Below are positions 18,725 to 27,674 of a stretch of DNA of 64,000 nucleotides, piece after piece. Every line of letters starts with the position of its first letter. The stretch's first letter is position 1. Location: the NCBI GenBank assembly GCA_002384935.1, contig DGCD01000013.1, forward strand, positions 1 to 64,000. Direction: 5' to 3'. The translations under genes and the position numbers were made by a program. This DNA comes from Pusillimonas sp. UBA3987 (GTDB lineage: Bacteria > Pseudomonadota > Gammaproteobacteria > Burkholderiales > Burkholderiaceae_B). The notes under the pieces are model-generated. The model was not told the DNA's origin, did not search any database, and saw nothing but the letters and a program-made list of their open reading frames with translations.

Positions 18725-19513
18725 ATGGTGAACGAGGCCCGGGTGATCAACTTTTTGGCAAATACGCTGGCATTGCTGGCTGTAGTGGCCATGATTGCCG
18801 GGTTTGTCGTCTGGTTGATCCAGCGTCCCTATTTTTCCATTACGCAGATCAAGATCGAACCTATGGAGTTGCAGAGTTTGAGTTATGTTTCGGCGCCAAC
18901 CGTTGAGGCAACGATTTCGGGTCAGTTGTCGGGAAATTTTTTCACCATGGACCTGGACAAGGCGCGCGGCGTTTTTGAGTCGGTACCATGGGTGCGGCAT
19001 GCCAGCGTGCGACGAGTGTGGCCCAACACCTTGCAGGTTCGGCTCGAGGAGCAACAACCGCTGGCAATCTGGAACGATGGCCAGATGATTAACACTTGGG
19101 GCGAGGCTTTTAGCGCGAACCAGGGAGAGCTGCCCGACAATGCCCGCCTGCCGCGTTTTTCCGGGCCTGACGACGCAGAGCGACTGGTCGTGCAACGCTA
19201 TGCAGAATTATTGCGCTGGTTTGCGCCGTTGGGGCTGACTGTCGATCAGATTGAGTTGAGTCCACGTTATGCGTGGTCCGTGCAGTTGTCCGATGGATTG
19301 CATTTGAATCTTGGGCGAGATCCGGCTGCCGACGTAGCCGATCCGCATGGCCGCTCTGGTGCAGTCTCCTTTGCGTCCCGAATTGAAAGATTTGTTCGAA
19401 ATTGGCCGGCGTTGGCCGCTCGCCTGAAGGGTCAGGTAGCCAGCGCCGATTTACGTTACCCCGACGGCTTTGCCATTACATTGGCGCCGGTTACTCAATC
19501 ATCTGGTGAATAA
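18725..19513 (+). CDS. ftsQ: Cell division protein FtsQ
   Basis: A bitopic divisome protein that recruits FtsL and FtsB. The 262-residue protein has a short cytoplasmic N-terminus, one membrane helix (about residues 10-32), a POTRA domain (about 37-110: YFSITQIKIE to RRVWPNTLQVRLEEQQPLA), and the FtsQ beta domain ending in a LKGQVASADLRYPDGFAI strand. The ATG at 18725 is chosen from AGAAGGAG just upstream; the frame is open further up into ddlB without family similarity. Confidence 0.94.
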   Translation: MVNEARVINFLANTLALLAVVAMIAGFVVWLIQRPYFSITQIKIEPMELQSLSYVSAPTVEATISGQLSGNFFTMDLDKARGVFESVPWVRHASVRRVWPNTLQVRLEEQQPLAIWNDGQMINTWGEAFSANQGELPDNARLPRFSGPDDAERLVVQRYAELLRWFAPLGLTVDQIELSPRYAWSVQLSDGLHLNLGRDPAADVADPHGRSGAVSFASRIERFVRNWPALAARLKGQVASADLRYPDGFAITLAPVTQSSGE

Positions 19514-19518
19514 AAATT

Positions 19519-20745
19519 ATGACTCGTGACATCAAGGACTTGATCGTTGCCCTGGATATCGGCACCAGCAAAGTCGTTGCGGTGGTAGCCGAGATTCTGC
19601 CTGAAGGCCGCTTCGAAGTAATCGGATTGGGCCAGCATGAGTCGCAGGGAATGCGCAAAGGCGTCGTTGTCAATATCGAGGCAACGGTCAACTCCATCCA
19701 GCGGGCCCTTGAAGAAGCTGAATTGATGGCTGATTGCAAGATCCGTGAGGTTTATACCGGCATTGCCGGCAGCCACATTACCAGTTTCAATTCGAGCGGG
19801 ATGGTGGCGGTTAAAGACAAGGAGGTCACGCCGACCGATGTTGCGCGTGTTATTGAAACTGCCAAGGCTGTGAATATCCCGACTGATCAGCAGGTGCTGC
19901 ACGTTTTAACGCAGGAGTTCATTGTCGACTCACAGGAAGATATTCGAGAGCCCATTGGTATGAGCGGTCTGCGACTTGAGGTTCGCGTTCATATCGTGAC
20001 GGGCGCGGTGAGCGCTGCCCAGAATATCGTCAAGTGCGTCAGGCGCTGCGGGCTTGAGGTGCAGGACCTGATCTTGCAGCCCTTGGCGTCCAGCATGGCC
20101 TGCCTGACGTCTGATGAAAAAGAGCTGGGTGTGGTGCTGGTTGATATTGGTGGTGGCACGACGGATATCGCCATTTACACAGGTGGTGCCATACGGCATA
20201 CGGCGGTCATCCCCATTGCCGGCGACCAGATCACCAGCGACATTGCCGCCATGCTGCGCACGCCGACACCGGATGCCGAAGAGATCAAGCTGCGTTACGG
20301 CGTTGCCAAGCAAGTGCTGGTGAATCCAGATGAACAGATAGAAGTGCCAGGGTTGGGCGATCGGCCCAATCGGCAGGTTAAGCGTCAGGCACTGGGCGCG
20401 GTTATTGAGCCCCGGGTTGAGGAATTATTCACGTTTGTGCAGCAAGTGGTGCGCGAGTCGGGTTATGAGGATCTGCTGGCTTCGGGCGTTGTACTGACCG
20501 GTGGAACAGCCTTGCTGCCAGGGATTGTTGAATTGGCCGAGGATGTCTTCCTTAAGCCGGTGCGTATCGCAGTGCCGTCTTACGAGGGCAGTTTGGTCGA
20601 CGTGATGCGCAATCCGCGCTTCTCGACGGTGATGGGGCTGCTGACCGAAGCAAGAGTGCAGCGTGCAAGAGGGAGGAAAGTGGCGCAGCAGAAAGGCAGC
20701 GTGAAAACGGTTCTTGCGCGCATGAAAGAGTGGTTTATGAATTAG
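19519..20745 (+). CDS. ftsA: Cell division protein FtsA
   Basis: An actin-like ATPase that anchors FtsZ to the membrane and links it to the late divisome. The 408-residue protein has the phosphate-1 motif ALDIGTSKVVAVV at the N-terminus, the 1C (SHS2) domain region with MRKGVVVNIEAT, phosphate-2 LVDIGGGTTDIAIY, the adenosine motif VLTGGTALLPG, and a C-terminal amphipathic membrane-targeting end (VLARMKEWFMN). It starts five bases after ftsQ. An 8-bp inverted repeat overlaps its stop codon. Confidence 0.97.
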   Translation: MTRDIKDLIVALDIGTSKVVAVVAEILPEGRFEVIGLGQHESQGMRKGVVVNIEATVNSIQRALEEAELMADCKIREVYTGIAGSHITSFNSSGMVAVKDKEVTPTDVARVIETAKAVNIPTDQQVLHVLTQEFIVDSQEDIREPIGMSGLRLEVRVHIVTGAVSAAQNIVKCVRRCGLEVQDLILQPLASSMACLTSDEKELGVVLVDIGGGTTDIAIYTGGAIRHTAVIPIAGDQITSDIAAMLRTPTPDAEEIKLRYGVAKQVLVNPDEQIEVPGLGDRPNRQVKRQALGAVIEPRVEELFTFVQQVVRESGYEDLLASGVVLTGGTALLPGIVELAEDVFLKPVRIAVPSYEGSLVDVMRNPRFSTVMGLLTEARVQRARGRKVAQQKGSVKTVLARMKEWFMN

Positions 20746-20762
20746 GCCTGCGATGCAGGCCT
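20744..20762 (+). repeat. Short perfect hairpin at the ftsA stop codon
   Basis: Inverted repeat AGGCCTGC / GCAGGCCT (20744-20751 and 20755-20762, loop GAT). It starts at the last bases of the ftsA stop codon region and has no T-run after it, so it is not a standard terminator. It might slow or stabilise the transcript between ftsA and ftsZ; that is speculative. Confidence 0.5.
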
Positions 20763-20922
20763 GACGGGCGCGGTGCGTTTCCAGGCCGAGTCCGGGAAGG
20801 CGTTTCAAGTCAGGTGCGAGCCAAACGCTGGCATCTTTTTTGAACCGATTTCCAAATAGGTAGTTTGGGGACTTAAATTTGCTTGATAACTGTTAATTCA
20901 GATTTGTGAGGGAGTCAACATT

Positions 20923-22092
20923 ATGAATTTCGAAATGCTCGATACCAATAACAGCGGCACGGTCATTAAGGTCGTTGGCGTGGGGGGTGCAGGCGGTAAC
21001 GCGGTTGCACACATGATTCGTTCAGGCATCAGTGGCGTGGAATTTATCTGCGCAAACACCGATGCCCAGGCACTGGCTGCTACAGATGCGCCCGTGCAAA
21101 TCCGGTTGGGCCGTACGGGTCTGGGCGCCGGCGCCAAGCCTGATCAGGGGCGTTCCGCTGCCGAGACAGCACGCGAAGAAATTCGCGCTGCCTTGAACGG
21201 AGCCAATATGGTGTTCATTACCGCCGGCATGGGTGGCGGTACGGGTACCGGTGCCGGCCCCATTGTTGCAGAGGTGGCCAAGGAGCTGGGTATCCTGACG
21301 GTAGGTGTCGTTACCAAGCCCTTCTCGTTCGAGGGTTCACGACGTTTGAAAATGGCTGAGGAAGGGATAGCAGAGTTGGGCAAGCACGTTCATTCCCTGA
21401 TCGTGGTGCTCAACGAGAACCTGTACGACCTCATGGATGAGGATGCCACCCAGGAAGATTGTTTCAAGTCTGCCGATGATGTGTTGCATAACGCCTGCGC
21501 GGGCATTGCCGAGATTATTAATGTCGAAGGCAATGTGAACGTCGACTTCGAAGACGTGAAGACTATTATGGGCGAACAAGGTCAAGCGATGATGGGTACG
21601 GCAATTTCGTCGGGTGCAAATCGCGCGCGCGAAGCGGCCGAACAGGCGATTGCATGCCCATTGCTTGAAGGTGTCGACCTTAACGGTGCGCGTGGCATTC
21701 TGGTTAATATTACGGCCAGCCGGACGCTTAAAATGCGCGAGACACGTGAAATCATGGAAACAATTCGTGGCTATGCCGCTGAAGATGCAACCGTTATTTA
21801 CGGGACGGCTTATGATGAATCAATGGGTGAAGACCTGCGTGTGACGGTTGTCGCTACTGGCCTTGGCCGTGGAAACAGTCGTCCGCAATTGGTTCAGAAT
21901 AACCAGGAAGCCCGCAGAACCGGTACAGATGATGCGCCGTTCGTGAACGCAGGGCACGACATGCAAGGTGCCGAGGTGCCGACGGTGATCCGTAACCCTC
22001 GCAGTCAGGCGTCGGCACAGGTTCGTGCGCTTGAAACGTCGGGGATGGATCACTTCGATATTCCGGCTTTTCTGCGCAAGCAAGCCGATTAA
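20923..22092 (+). CDS. ftsZ: Cell division GTPase FtsZ
   Basis: The tubulin-like GTPase that forms the division ring. The 389-residue protein contains GVGGAGGNAV near the N-terminus, the tubulin signature GGGTGTGAGP, the NVDFEDVKTIM T7-loop region, and the C-terminal conserved peptide DIPAFLRKQAD that binds FtsA. The start has GAGGGAG eight bases upstream. The 177-base gap after ftsA is the longest within the cluster and could hold an ftsZ-specific promoter, though I see no strong hexamer pair. Confidence 0.98.
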   Translation: MNFEMLDTNNSGTVIKVVGVGGAGGNAVAHMIRSGISGVEFICANTDAQALAATDAPVQIRLGRTGLGAGAKPDQGRSAAETAREEIRAALNGANMVFITAGMGGGTGTGAGPIVAEVAKELGILTVGVVTKPFSFEGSRRLKMAEEGIAELGKHVHSLIVVLNENLYDLMDEDATQEDCFKSADDVLHNACAGIAEIINVEGNVNVDFEDVKTIMGEQGQAMMGTAISSGANRAREAAEQAIACPLLEGVDLNGARGILVNITASRTLKMRETREIMETIRGYAAEDATVIYGTAYDESMGEDLRVTVVATGLGRGNSRPQLVQNNQEARRTGTDDAPFVNAGHDMQGAEVPTVIRNPRSQASAQVRALETSGMDHFDIPAFLRKQAD

Positions 22093-22249
22093 AACCCGGC
22101 ATCCAGGCAGGCTCTCACACGCCAGCGCGACTCTTTTCGGTTGTTTGAAATGAGTCGCGCGACCGGGTTGGCTTTCCCCGAAGCCGGCTCGGTCAGCGCG
22201 CCAGTAAAACACGTTGAAACTTTTTTTTCGAGCTTGTTTCTTGAAAAGA
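22093..22249 (+). other. Structured region after ftsZ (inverted repeats)
   Basis: GCGCGACTC (22125-22133) pairs with GAGTCGCGC (22152-22160), and AACCCGG (22093-22099) can pair with CCGGGTT (22163-22169) around it. There is no T-run directly after, so this may be a processing or attenuation structure rather than a simple terminator. No gene is seen. Confidence 0.5.
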
Positions 22250-22279
22250 TTGGGGAAAATACCCATATCAAGTTACAAT
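22250..22279 (+). promoter_or_regulatory. Possible lpxC promoter
   Basis: TTGGGG (22250-22255) and TACAAT (22274-22279) with an 18-base spacer, 51 bases before the lpxC ATG. This would give lpxC a start separate from the dcw operon. Confidence 0.45.
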
Positions 22280-22329
22280 AGCAAGACTATTTCGCCTGAA
22301 AAGGCTTTTTCTTTATTGTTCAACTGTTT

Positions 22330-23253
22330 ATGTTACGTCAACGCACCCTGAAAAGCGCCATTAGCACTAAAGGCGTGGGTTTGCACTCCGGCCGCAGGGT
22401 TGAGATCACCTTGCGCCCTGCAGAACCCAATACAGGCATCGTCTTTCACCGGGTCGATTTGCCGGAAGTGGTGGATTTCCCCGCCCAGGCTGATCTGGTT
22501 GGCGGCACGCGCATGGCGTCGGTTCTTCAAAAGGGTACGGCTCGCGTTTCCACGGTTGAGCACCTCATGTCCGCGCTGGCGGGGCTGGGTATTGATAATC
22601 TGCACATAGACCTCACTGCAGAGGAAGTGCCTATTATGGACGGCAGTGCAGGTACATTTGTCTATCTGCTGCGGTCTGCGGGAATTCAGGAGCAGGCTGC
22701 GGCCAAGAAGTTTTTGCGCGTTCTCAAGCCCGTGGAAGTTCGAGAAAGCGAAGGCGGGGATGAAAAATGGGCGCGTCTCGAGCCATACGACGGTTTTGCA
22801 CTCTCGTTTGCCATTGATTTCCATCATCCTGCCATTGATGCCACGGCCAATTTCGCCGAAATTGATTTTGCCAACGACTCATACGTCAAATCCATTGCCC
22901 GTGCACGCACATTTGGTTTTGTAAATGAGTTTGAGGCGTTGCTGGCTGCCGGGCTTGCCCGCGGCGGTAGTCTCGATAACGCGATTGTGATGGATGAGTT
23001 CCGCGTACTGAATACAGACGGGTTGCGCTACGAAGATGAATTTGTGAAACACAAAATTCTCGACGCAATCGGCGATTTGTATCTTATCGGCAAGCCGCTG
23101 GTGGCACGTTACGTGGCCTGTAAATCGGGACATGGCTTGAATAACCAATTGGCTCGCGCCTTGCTGGCTGATGAGTCGGCGTGGGAACTGGTCAGCTATG
23201 AGTCGGCTGTTACGGCGCCTAAAGCTTATACGCGTGAGTGGAAATTGGCGTAA
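22330..23253 (+). CDS. lpxC: UDP-3-O-acyl-N-acetylglucosamine deacetylase LpxC
   Basis: A zinc enzyme that commits UDP-3-O-acyl-GlcNAc to lipid A synthesis in the cytoplasm. The 307-residue protein (E. coli: 305) shows [11 protein letters not shown] and GVGLHSG at the N-terminus, [13 protein letters not shown] with the first zinc histidine, [29 protein letters not shown] with the second histidine and the aspartate, and the C-terminal [13 protein letters not shown]. It is the last gene of the dcw block. No Shine-Dalgarno is obvious upstream of the ATG. Confidence 0.97.
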   Translation: MLRQRTLKSAISTKGVGLHSGRRVEITLRPAEPNTGIVFHRVDLPEVVDFPAQADLVGGTRMASVLQKGTARVSTVEHLMSALAGLGIDNLHIDLTAEEVPIMDGSAGTFVYLLRSAGIQEQAAAKKFLRVLKPVEVRESEGGDEKWARLEPYDGFALSFAIDFHHPAIDATANFAEIDFANDSYVKSIARARTFGFVNEFEALLAAGLARGGSLDNAIVMDEFRVLNTDGLRYEDEFVKHKILDAIGDLYLIGKPLVARYVACKSGHGLNNQLARALLADESAWELVSYESAVTAPKAYTREWKLA

Positions 23254-23280
23254 TCAGGTGGTGGTTAAGTTTGGTCTGGC

Positions 23281-23772
23281 TTATGGCAAGGCTGCCCGGT
23301 GTCGCTCTATCAGGCGTTTCAGGGAATCTGCCAGTGGGCCAGGTGGGGTGTTTCGATACAGTTCTTCAAAAGAGGTCAAGGCCTGCTCGTCGAGCGGATT
23401 GACCTCTTTTTTGCGTGACATATTTGTTGCGCTTTGGTTTAAACCGGCTTGAACCTTGACTTGTAATTGGTTAATGTTCCAGCCGTGTTGACCCAGTCGT
23501 TGAACGATTCTGGGGGCAAGCTGTCTGATTTTGGCAGCATGAGCGGCACTGGGAACCGCCAGTGTGATTTCATGATTATCGATTCGGGCGACTCGGCAGG
23601 CTCTGGCAAGATTGCCGGGTACCGCCTGAGAAACAATATGCTCCATTTCAATCATTCGCCGGGCGGTAGCTAGGACGTCGGCGCTTTGCCGGCTTTGGCC
23701 GAGCCAGTCGATTGCCGACAAGCTTTGCTTGTTTTCTGTCGATGAGGCACGGGCGCGGGCAAAACGAGACAT
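23281..23772 (-). CDS. dciA: DciA-like (DUF721) replicative helicase loader
   Basis: This 163-residue basic protein has a DUF721 core (about residues 30-115), recognisable by the VLATARRMIEMEHIV helix, the central LARACRVARIDN and EITLAVPSAAHAAKIRQLAPRIV strands and helix, and a following GWNINQLQVKVQ. DUF721 proteins of the DciA group interact with DnaB and are thought to serve as the ancestral bacterial helicase loader in species lacking DnaC. It is divergent from the M23 gene with only 20 bases between starts, and a terminator-like hairpin lies inside its 3' half. Confidence 0.8.
   Translation of the reverse strand: MSRFARARASSTENKQSLSAIDWLGQSRQSADVLATARRMIEMEHIVSQAVPGNLARACRVARIDNHEITLAVPSAAHAAKIRQLAPRIVQRLGQHGWNINQLQVKVQAGLNQSATNMSRKKEVNPLDEQALTSFEELYRNTPPGPLADSLKRLIERHRAALP
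23371..23412 (+). terminator. Probable lpxC terminator inside the convergent dciA gene
   Basis: AGAGGTCAA (23371-23379) pairs with TTGACCTCT (23399-23407), with an inner GCTCG-T-CGAGC stem at 23385-23395, followed by a T-run to 23412. It sits about 120 bases past the lpxC stop, antisense to codons of dciA. The left flank is A-rich, so it may also act on the dciA transcript. Confidence 0.7.
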
Positions 23773-23792
23773 AATTGGTAAAGGGATAAGTA

Positions 23793-24782
23793 GTGCGAAT
23801 AATTTTATTGAACAAGCGATCGGGCAGTTTGGCCCGACTGGCGCAGCGAGGTGTCAGCTTGTGGCTGGTTGTGTCGGCGTTGGCCGGACTGGCGGTGTTG
23901 TCGGCGCTGGGTGGCGCCTGGGTCTATGGTCAGCATATCATGTCCAATCTTCCCACACTTGTCAGCCTCGATGTGCGACAGGCGGAAAAAGAACGTTTGG
24001 AGTTGGAGTCGCAAATGCTCAAGGCGAATTTGCATCAACTCGGACAAAAGGTCGGCCAGTTGCAGGCGCGTCTTATTGAAATGGATGGCGTCAGCAAACG
24101 CCTTGCCGAAGTTGCCGGCGTGAACTACACGAATCCCGAGGTACAGGAATCGTTGGACAGCAGCACCGTGGTGGACGACGAAGATACTCAAGCCTTGGTG
24201 TTTGACTCAGCGGAGAAACTGGGTCGCGAGCTTGATACCATGTCTCAGCGACTCGATCGCCAGCGTGATGGACTTGCGATGCTTGACATGGTCATGACGC
24301 AACGTGCCGGCCTGGAAGCAAGCCTGCCAACCCTTTCCCCGGTTGACTTTCCGTACATGACTTCATCCTATGGTTGGCGCCGTCACCCGATTTCGGGGCG
24401 CAACAAGATGCATGAAGGGCTGGACTTTGCTGCACCTCATGGCGCACCGATTCATGCTGCTTCGGGTGGCATGGTTCTGTTCTCCGGTTATCGCGCGGGG
24501 TATGGGAAAACGGTCGAGATTCAACACAGCCACAATCTCGTCACTGTTTATGCGCATGCCTCGAACTTGCATGTGAAAAGAGGCGACCTGGTGGAAAAAG
24601 GGCAGCTTATTGCTAATGTGGGCTCTACAGGACAATCAACCGGACCTCACCTTCATTTCGAGGTTCGTGTTGCCGGGCATCCTCTGGATCCATCGCTTTT
24701 CCTGCCAGATCCCAACAAGCCTGAACTGCACTTGGCGGACGCCTCCGACGGTCTGCAAGCTGATAGCGCCGAGGTACGTTAA
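23793..24782 (+). CDS. M23 family (LytM-type) peptidase, membrane-anchored
   Basis: This 329-residue protein has an N-terminal membrane helix (about residues 20-45), a coiled-coil segment (about 62-100 and 140-170) and a C-terminal LytM/peptidase M23 domain (about 205-305). The zinc and catalytic pattern is complete: His in HEGLDFAAPHG with the following Asp, and HLHFEVR. Active M23 enzymes cleave peptidoglycan peptide crosslinks. GTG start at 23793 with AAGGGA upstream. It occupies the place between lpxC and secA where enterobacteria have secM. Whether it is a cell-separation endopeptidase is inference. Confidence 0.9.
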   Translation: MRIILLNKRSGSLARLAQRGVSLWLVVSALAGLAVLSALGGAWVYGQHIMSNLPTLVSLDVRQAEKERLELESQMLKANLHQLGQKVGQLQARLIEMDGVSKRLAEVAGVNYTNPEVQESLDSSTVVDDEDTQALVFDSAEKLGRELDTMSQRLDRQRDGLAMLDMVMTQRAGLEASLPTLSPVDFPYMTSSYGWRRHPISGRNKMHEGLDFAAPHGAPIHAASGGMVLFSGYRAGYGKTVEIQHSHNLVTVYAHASNLHVKRGDLVEKGQLIANVGSTGQSTGPHLHFEVRVAGHPLDPSLFLPDPNKPELHLADASDGLQADSAEVR

Positions 24783-24830
24783 ACTGTATTGTTTTCCTGC
24801 GGTTTAACCGCCAACTTAGACACTAAATCT

Positions 24831-27587
24831 ATGGTTTCCCTGCTCAAAAAGTTTATTGGTAGTCGTAACGATCGAATCCTCAGGCAATACCGTAAACAGG
24901 TCACGCAAATCAATGCGCTTGAACAGTCTCTTGAAGCTGTTTCCGACGACGATCTGAAAAACAAAACCGTTCAGTTTCGAGAGCAGTTGGCGTCCGGCTC
25001 AACGCTCGACCAGCTCTTGCCGGAGGCGTTTGCCGTTGTCCGCGAGGCCAGCAAACGCGTATTTGGCATGCGTCATTTCGATGTGCAGCTCATGGGCGGC
25101 ATTGCCTTGCATAACGGAAAAATTGCCGAGATGCGCACAGGGGAAGGCAAAACGCTGATGGCAACATTGGCTGTGTATTTGAACGCACTGGCAGGTAAAG
25201 GTGTACACGTTGTAACCGTGAACGATTATCTTGCACGCCGCGATGCCGAATGGATGGGGCAGCTGTATACCTTTCTGGGGCTCAATGTCGGGGTCGTTGT
25301 GCCGCAGCAGGACCCCCAGGAGAAAGTGGCTGCTTATCGCGCAGACATCACCTACGGGACCAACAATGAATTTGGCTTCGACTATCTGCGTGACAATATG
25401 GAATATCGCGCCGAGGACCGGCGCCAGCGCAGCTTGAATTTTGCCATTGTCGACGAGGTCGATTCGATCCTGATCGATGAAGCGCGTACGCCACTGATTA
25501 TTTCCGGTCAGGCTGAAGACCATACCGAGGTGTATGTCCGGATGAATGCCGTACCGCCGATGCTGACGCGTATGGCATCCGAGCCCAAGCCTCACGAGCC
25601 CGAACCCGAAGGTGACTTCTGGGTTGACGAGAAAGGCCAGCAGGTTCATTTGTCCGAGTCGGGCATGGAACATGCCGAGGAAATTCTTGCGCGTCAGGGA
25701 ATCCTGCCTGAAGGTGAGTCGTTATATGATCCACGTCACATTACGCTGATCCATCATTTGATGGTGGCGTTGCGCGCGCACAATTTGTTCTTTCGCGATC
25801 AGCATTATGTCGTTACCGATAATGAGGTTGTGATTGTCGATGAGTTTACGGGTCGCCTGATGGTGGGGCGCCGTTGGTCTGATGGGCTGCACCAGGCGGT
25901 TGAAGCCAAGGAAGGGGTCACGATTCAGAACGAGAATCAGACACTGGCGTCGATTACCTTCCAGAACTTTTTCCGCATGTACGAGAAACTGGCAGGGATG
26001 ACGGGTACGGCCGATACCGAAGCCTACGAGTTTCAAGAGATTTATGGGTTGGAAACGGTCATCATTCCAACCAATAAGCCAATGATTCGTATAGATCAGA
26101 ATGATCAGGTTTTTAAAACCGATGCTGAAAAGTACGATGCCATCCTGGTTGATATCCAGGATTGTCAGCAGCGTGGCCAGCCGGTGCTGGTGGGTACAAC
26201 GAGTATCGAAAACTCTGAGCGCCTTGCCGCCATGCTCAAGCGTGAGAAGTTGTCGCATGAGGTACTTAACGCCAAACAGCATGCTCGCGAGGCGGAAATT
26301 GTTGCTGAGGCCGGCAAGCCGGGCCGCATTACTATTGCAACCAACATGGCAGGCCGGGGCACTGATATTGTGCTGGGTGGCAGTGTCGAGAAACAGATCG
26401 CGCTATTGCGTGCCGACGAGAGTTTGAGTGCGGCAGACAAAGAGGCCCGGATTCAACAGATTCGTGATGAATGGGCGCCTGCAAATGAGGCGGTCAAGGC
26501 TGCCGGGGGCTTGCGCATTATCGGCACTGAACGGCATGAATCGCGCCGGATCGATAATCAGTTACGCGGCCGTGCCGGCCGCCAGGGTGATCCGGGCTCA
26601 ACGCGTTTTTACCTGTCATTGGAAGATTCGCTGATGCGAATTTTTGCCGGTGACCGGGTTCGTGCAATTATGGAGCGGTTACGCTTGCCCGAGGGCGAGC
26701 CCATTGAAGCCAAAATGGTATCGCGTTCCATTGAGTCGGCGCAGCGTAAAGTTGAGGCACGTAACTTCGACATTCGCAAGCAACTGCTGCAGTTCGATGA
26801 TGTCGCCAATGACCAGCGCAAGGTGTTGTACGCGCAGCGTAATGAGGTTCTGGAAGCCCAGGATGTGGGCGACATGGTAATGAACCTGCTTACCGCCACC
26901 ATTACCGAGATTTTCCATTCATACATACCAGCGGAGTCGATGGAAGAGCAGTGGGACGTTGTCGGCCTGCAATCGGTGCTTGAGTCTGATTGGGGCCTCG
27001 AAGTGGCGCTGGTGGATTGGGCTGAGAAGGAGCCTAATTTAACTGACGAAGACTTGCTGGAGCGTGTTATGGCGGAAGCCAACCGTGTCTACAGTACCAA
27101 GGTTGAGCTGGTTGGTCGCGACAATTGGGCGCCGTTCGAGCGGTCTGTGTTGCTGCAATCAATCGATACACATTGGCGCAACCATCTTTCGTCGCTGGAT
27201 CATCTGCGTCAGGGGATTCACCTGCGCGGCTATGCGCAGAAAGACCCGAAGCAGGAGTACAAGCGCGAAGCGTTCGAGCTTTTCTCGGGCATGCTTGATC
27301 GTGTTCGTACAGATGTGGTTCGTGTCTTGCTTACCGTTCGGATTCAAACGCCTGAACAGGTGGCCCAAACCGAACCAGAGGCCGTCGAGGGTGTGACATA
27401 TCACCATTCCGACTATGACGCGGCCTTAAGTGGTGAGGATCCTGGTATTGCGGAAGAGCCTTTGGGTTCGGCTCAGCCTGCGGCACCCGGCGGCGCTGCC
27501 GGCGGTGTACCCAAGGTGGGGCGTAACGAGCCTTGTCCATGTGGCAGCGGCAAGAAGTACAAGCATTGCCATGGGCGTATTGCCTGA
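24831..27587 (+). CDS. secA: Preprotein translocase ATPase SecA
   Basis: The motor that pushes unfolded preproteins through SecYEG. The 918-residue protein begins [15 protein letters not shown], typical of SecA. It has Walker A MRTGEGKT near residues 101-108, DEVDS (208-212), the second nucleotide-binding fold ending in [13 protein letters not shown] and [11 protein letters not shown], the scaffold and wing regions, and a C-terminal zinc finger [14 protein letters not shown] that binds SecB and lipid. Upstream codons from 24789 are open but not SecA-like. No secM-type arrest peptide gene precedes it. Confidence 0.98.
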   Translation: MVSLLKKFIGSRNDRILRQYRKQVTQINALEQSLEAVSDDDLKNKTVQFREQLASGSTLDQLLPEAFAVVREASKRVFGMRHFDVQLMGGIALHNGKIAEMRTGEGKTLMATLAVYLNALAGKGVHVVTVNDYLARRDAEWMGQLYTFLGLNVGVVVPQQDPQEKVAAYRADITYGTNNEFGFDYLRDNMEYRAEDRRQRSLNFAIVDEVDSILIDEARTPLIISGQAEDHTEVYVRMNAVPPMLTRMASEPKPHEPEPEGDFWVDEKGQQVHLSESGMEHAEEILARQGILPEGESLYDPRHITLIHHLMVALRAHNLFFRDQHYVVTDNEVVIVDEFTGRLMVGRRWSDGLHQAVEAKEGVTIQNENQTLASITFQNFFRMYEKLAGMTGTADTEAYEFQEIYGLETVIIPTNKPMIRIDQNDQVFKTDAEKYDAILVDIQDCQQRGQPVLVGTTSIENSERLAAMLKREKLSHEVLNAKQHAREAEIVAEAGKPGRITIATNMAGRGTDIVLGGSVEKQIALLRADESLSAADKEARIQQIRDEWAPANEAVKAAGGLRIIGTERHESRRIDNQLRGRAGRQGDPGSTRFYLSLEDSLMRIFAGDRVRAIMERLRLPEGEPIEAKMVSRSIESAQRKVEARNFDIRKQLLQFDDVANDQRKVLYAQRNEVLEAQDVGDMVMNLLTATITEIFHSYIPAESMEEQWDVVGLQSVLESDWGLEVALVDWAEKEPNLTDEDLLERVMAEANRVYSTKVELVGRDNWAPFERSVLLQSIDTHWRNHLSSLDHLRQGIHLRGYAQKDPKQEYKREAFELFSGMLDRVRTDVVRVLLTVRIQTPEQVAQTEPEAVEGVTYHHSDYDAALSGEDPGIAEEPLGSAQPAAPGGAAGGVPKVGRNEPCPCGSGKKYKHCHGRIA

Positions 27588-27611
27588 GCTGCAACTGTCG
27601 TCGGTTGAATA

Positions 27612-27641
27612 GAAAGGGCCTGGTTTTCACCAGGCCCTTTC
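27612..27641. terminator. Terminator between convergent secA and mgtE
   Basis: Perfect 12-bp inverted repeat (27612-27623 and 27630-27641, loop TTTTCA) with T-rich edges, 25 bases after the secA stop and 34 bases before the mgtE stop. It may act on both. Confidence 0.75.
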
Positions 27642-27674
27642 TAATTTCAACTGCGGAGACTGCAGTTTGGCCTG

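Noticed and set aside
24783..24830. SecM-like arrest peptide gene before secA
   Set aside because: The 48-base gap holds no open frame with an arrest motif or signal peptide.
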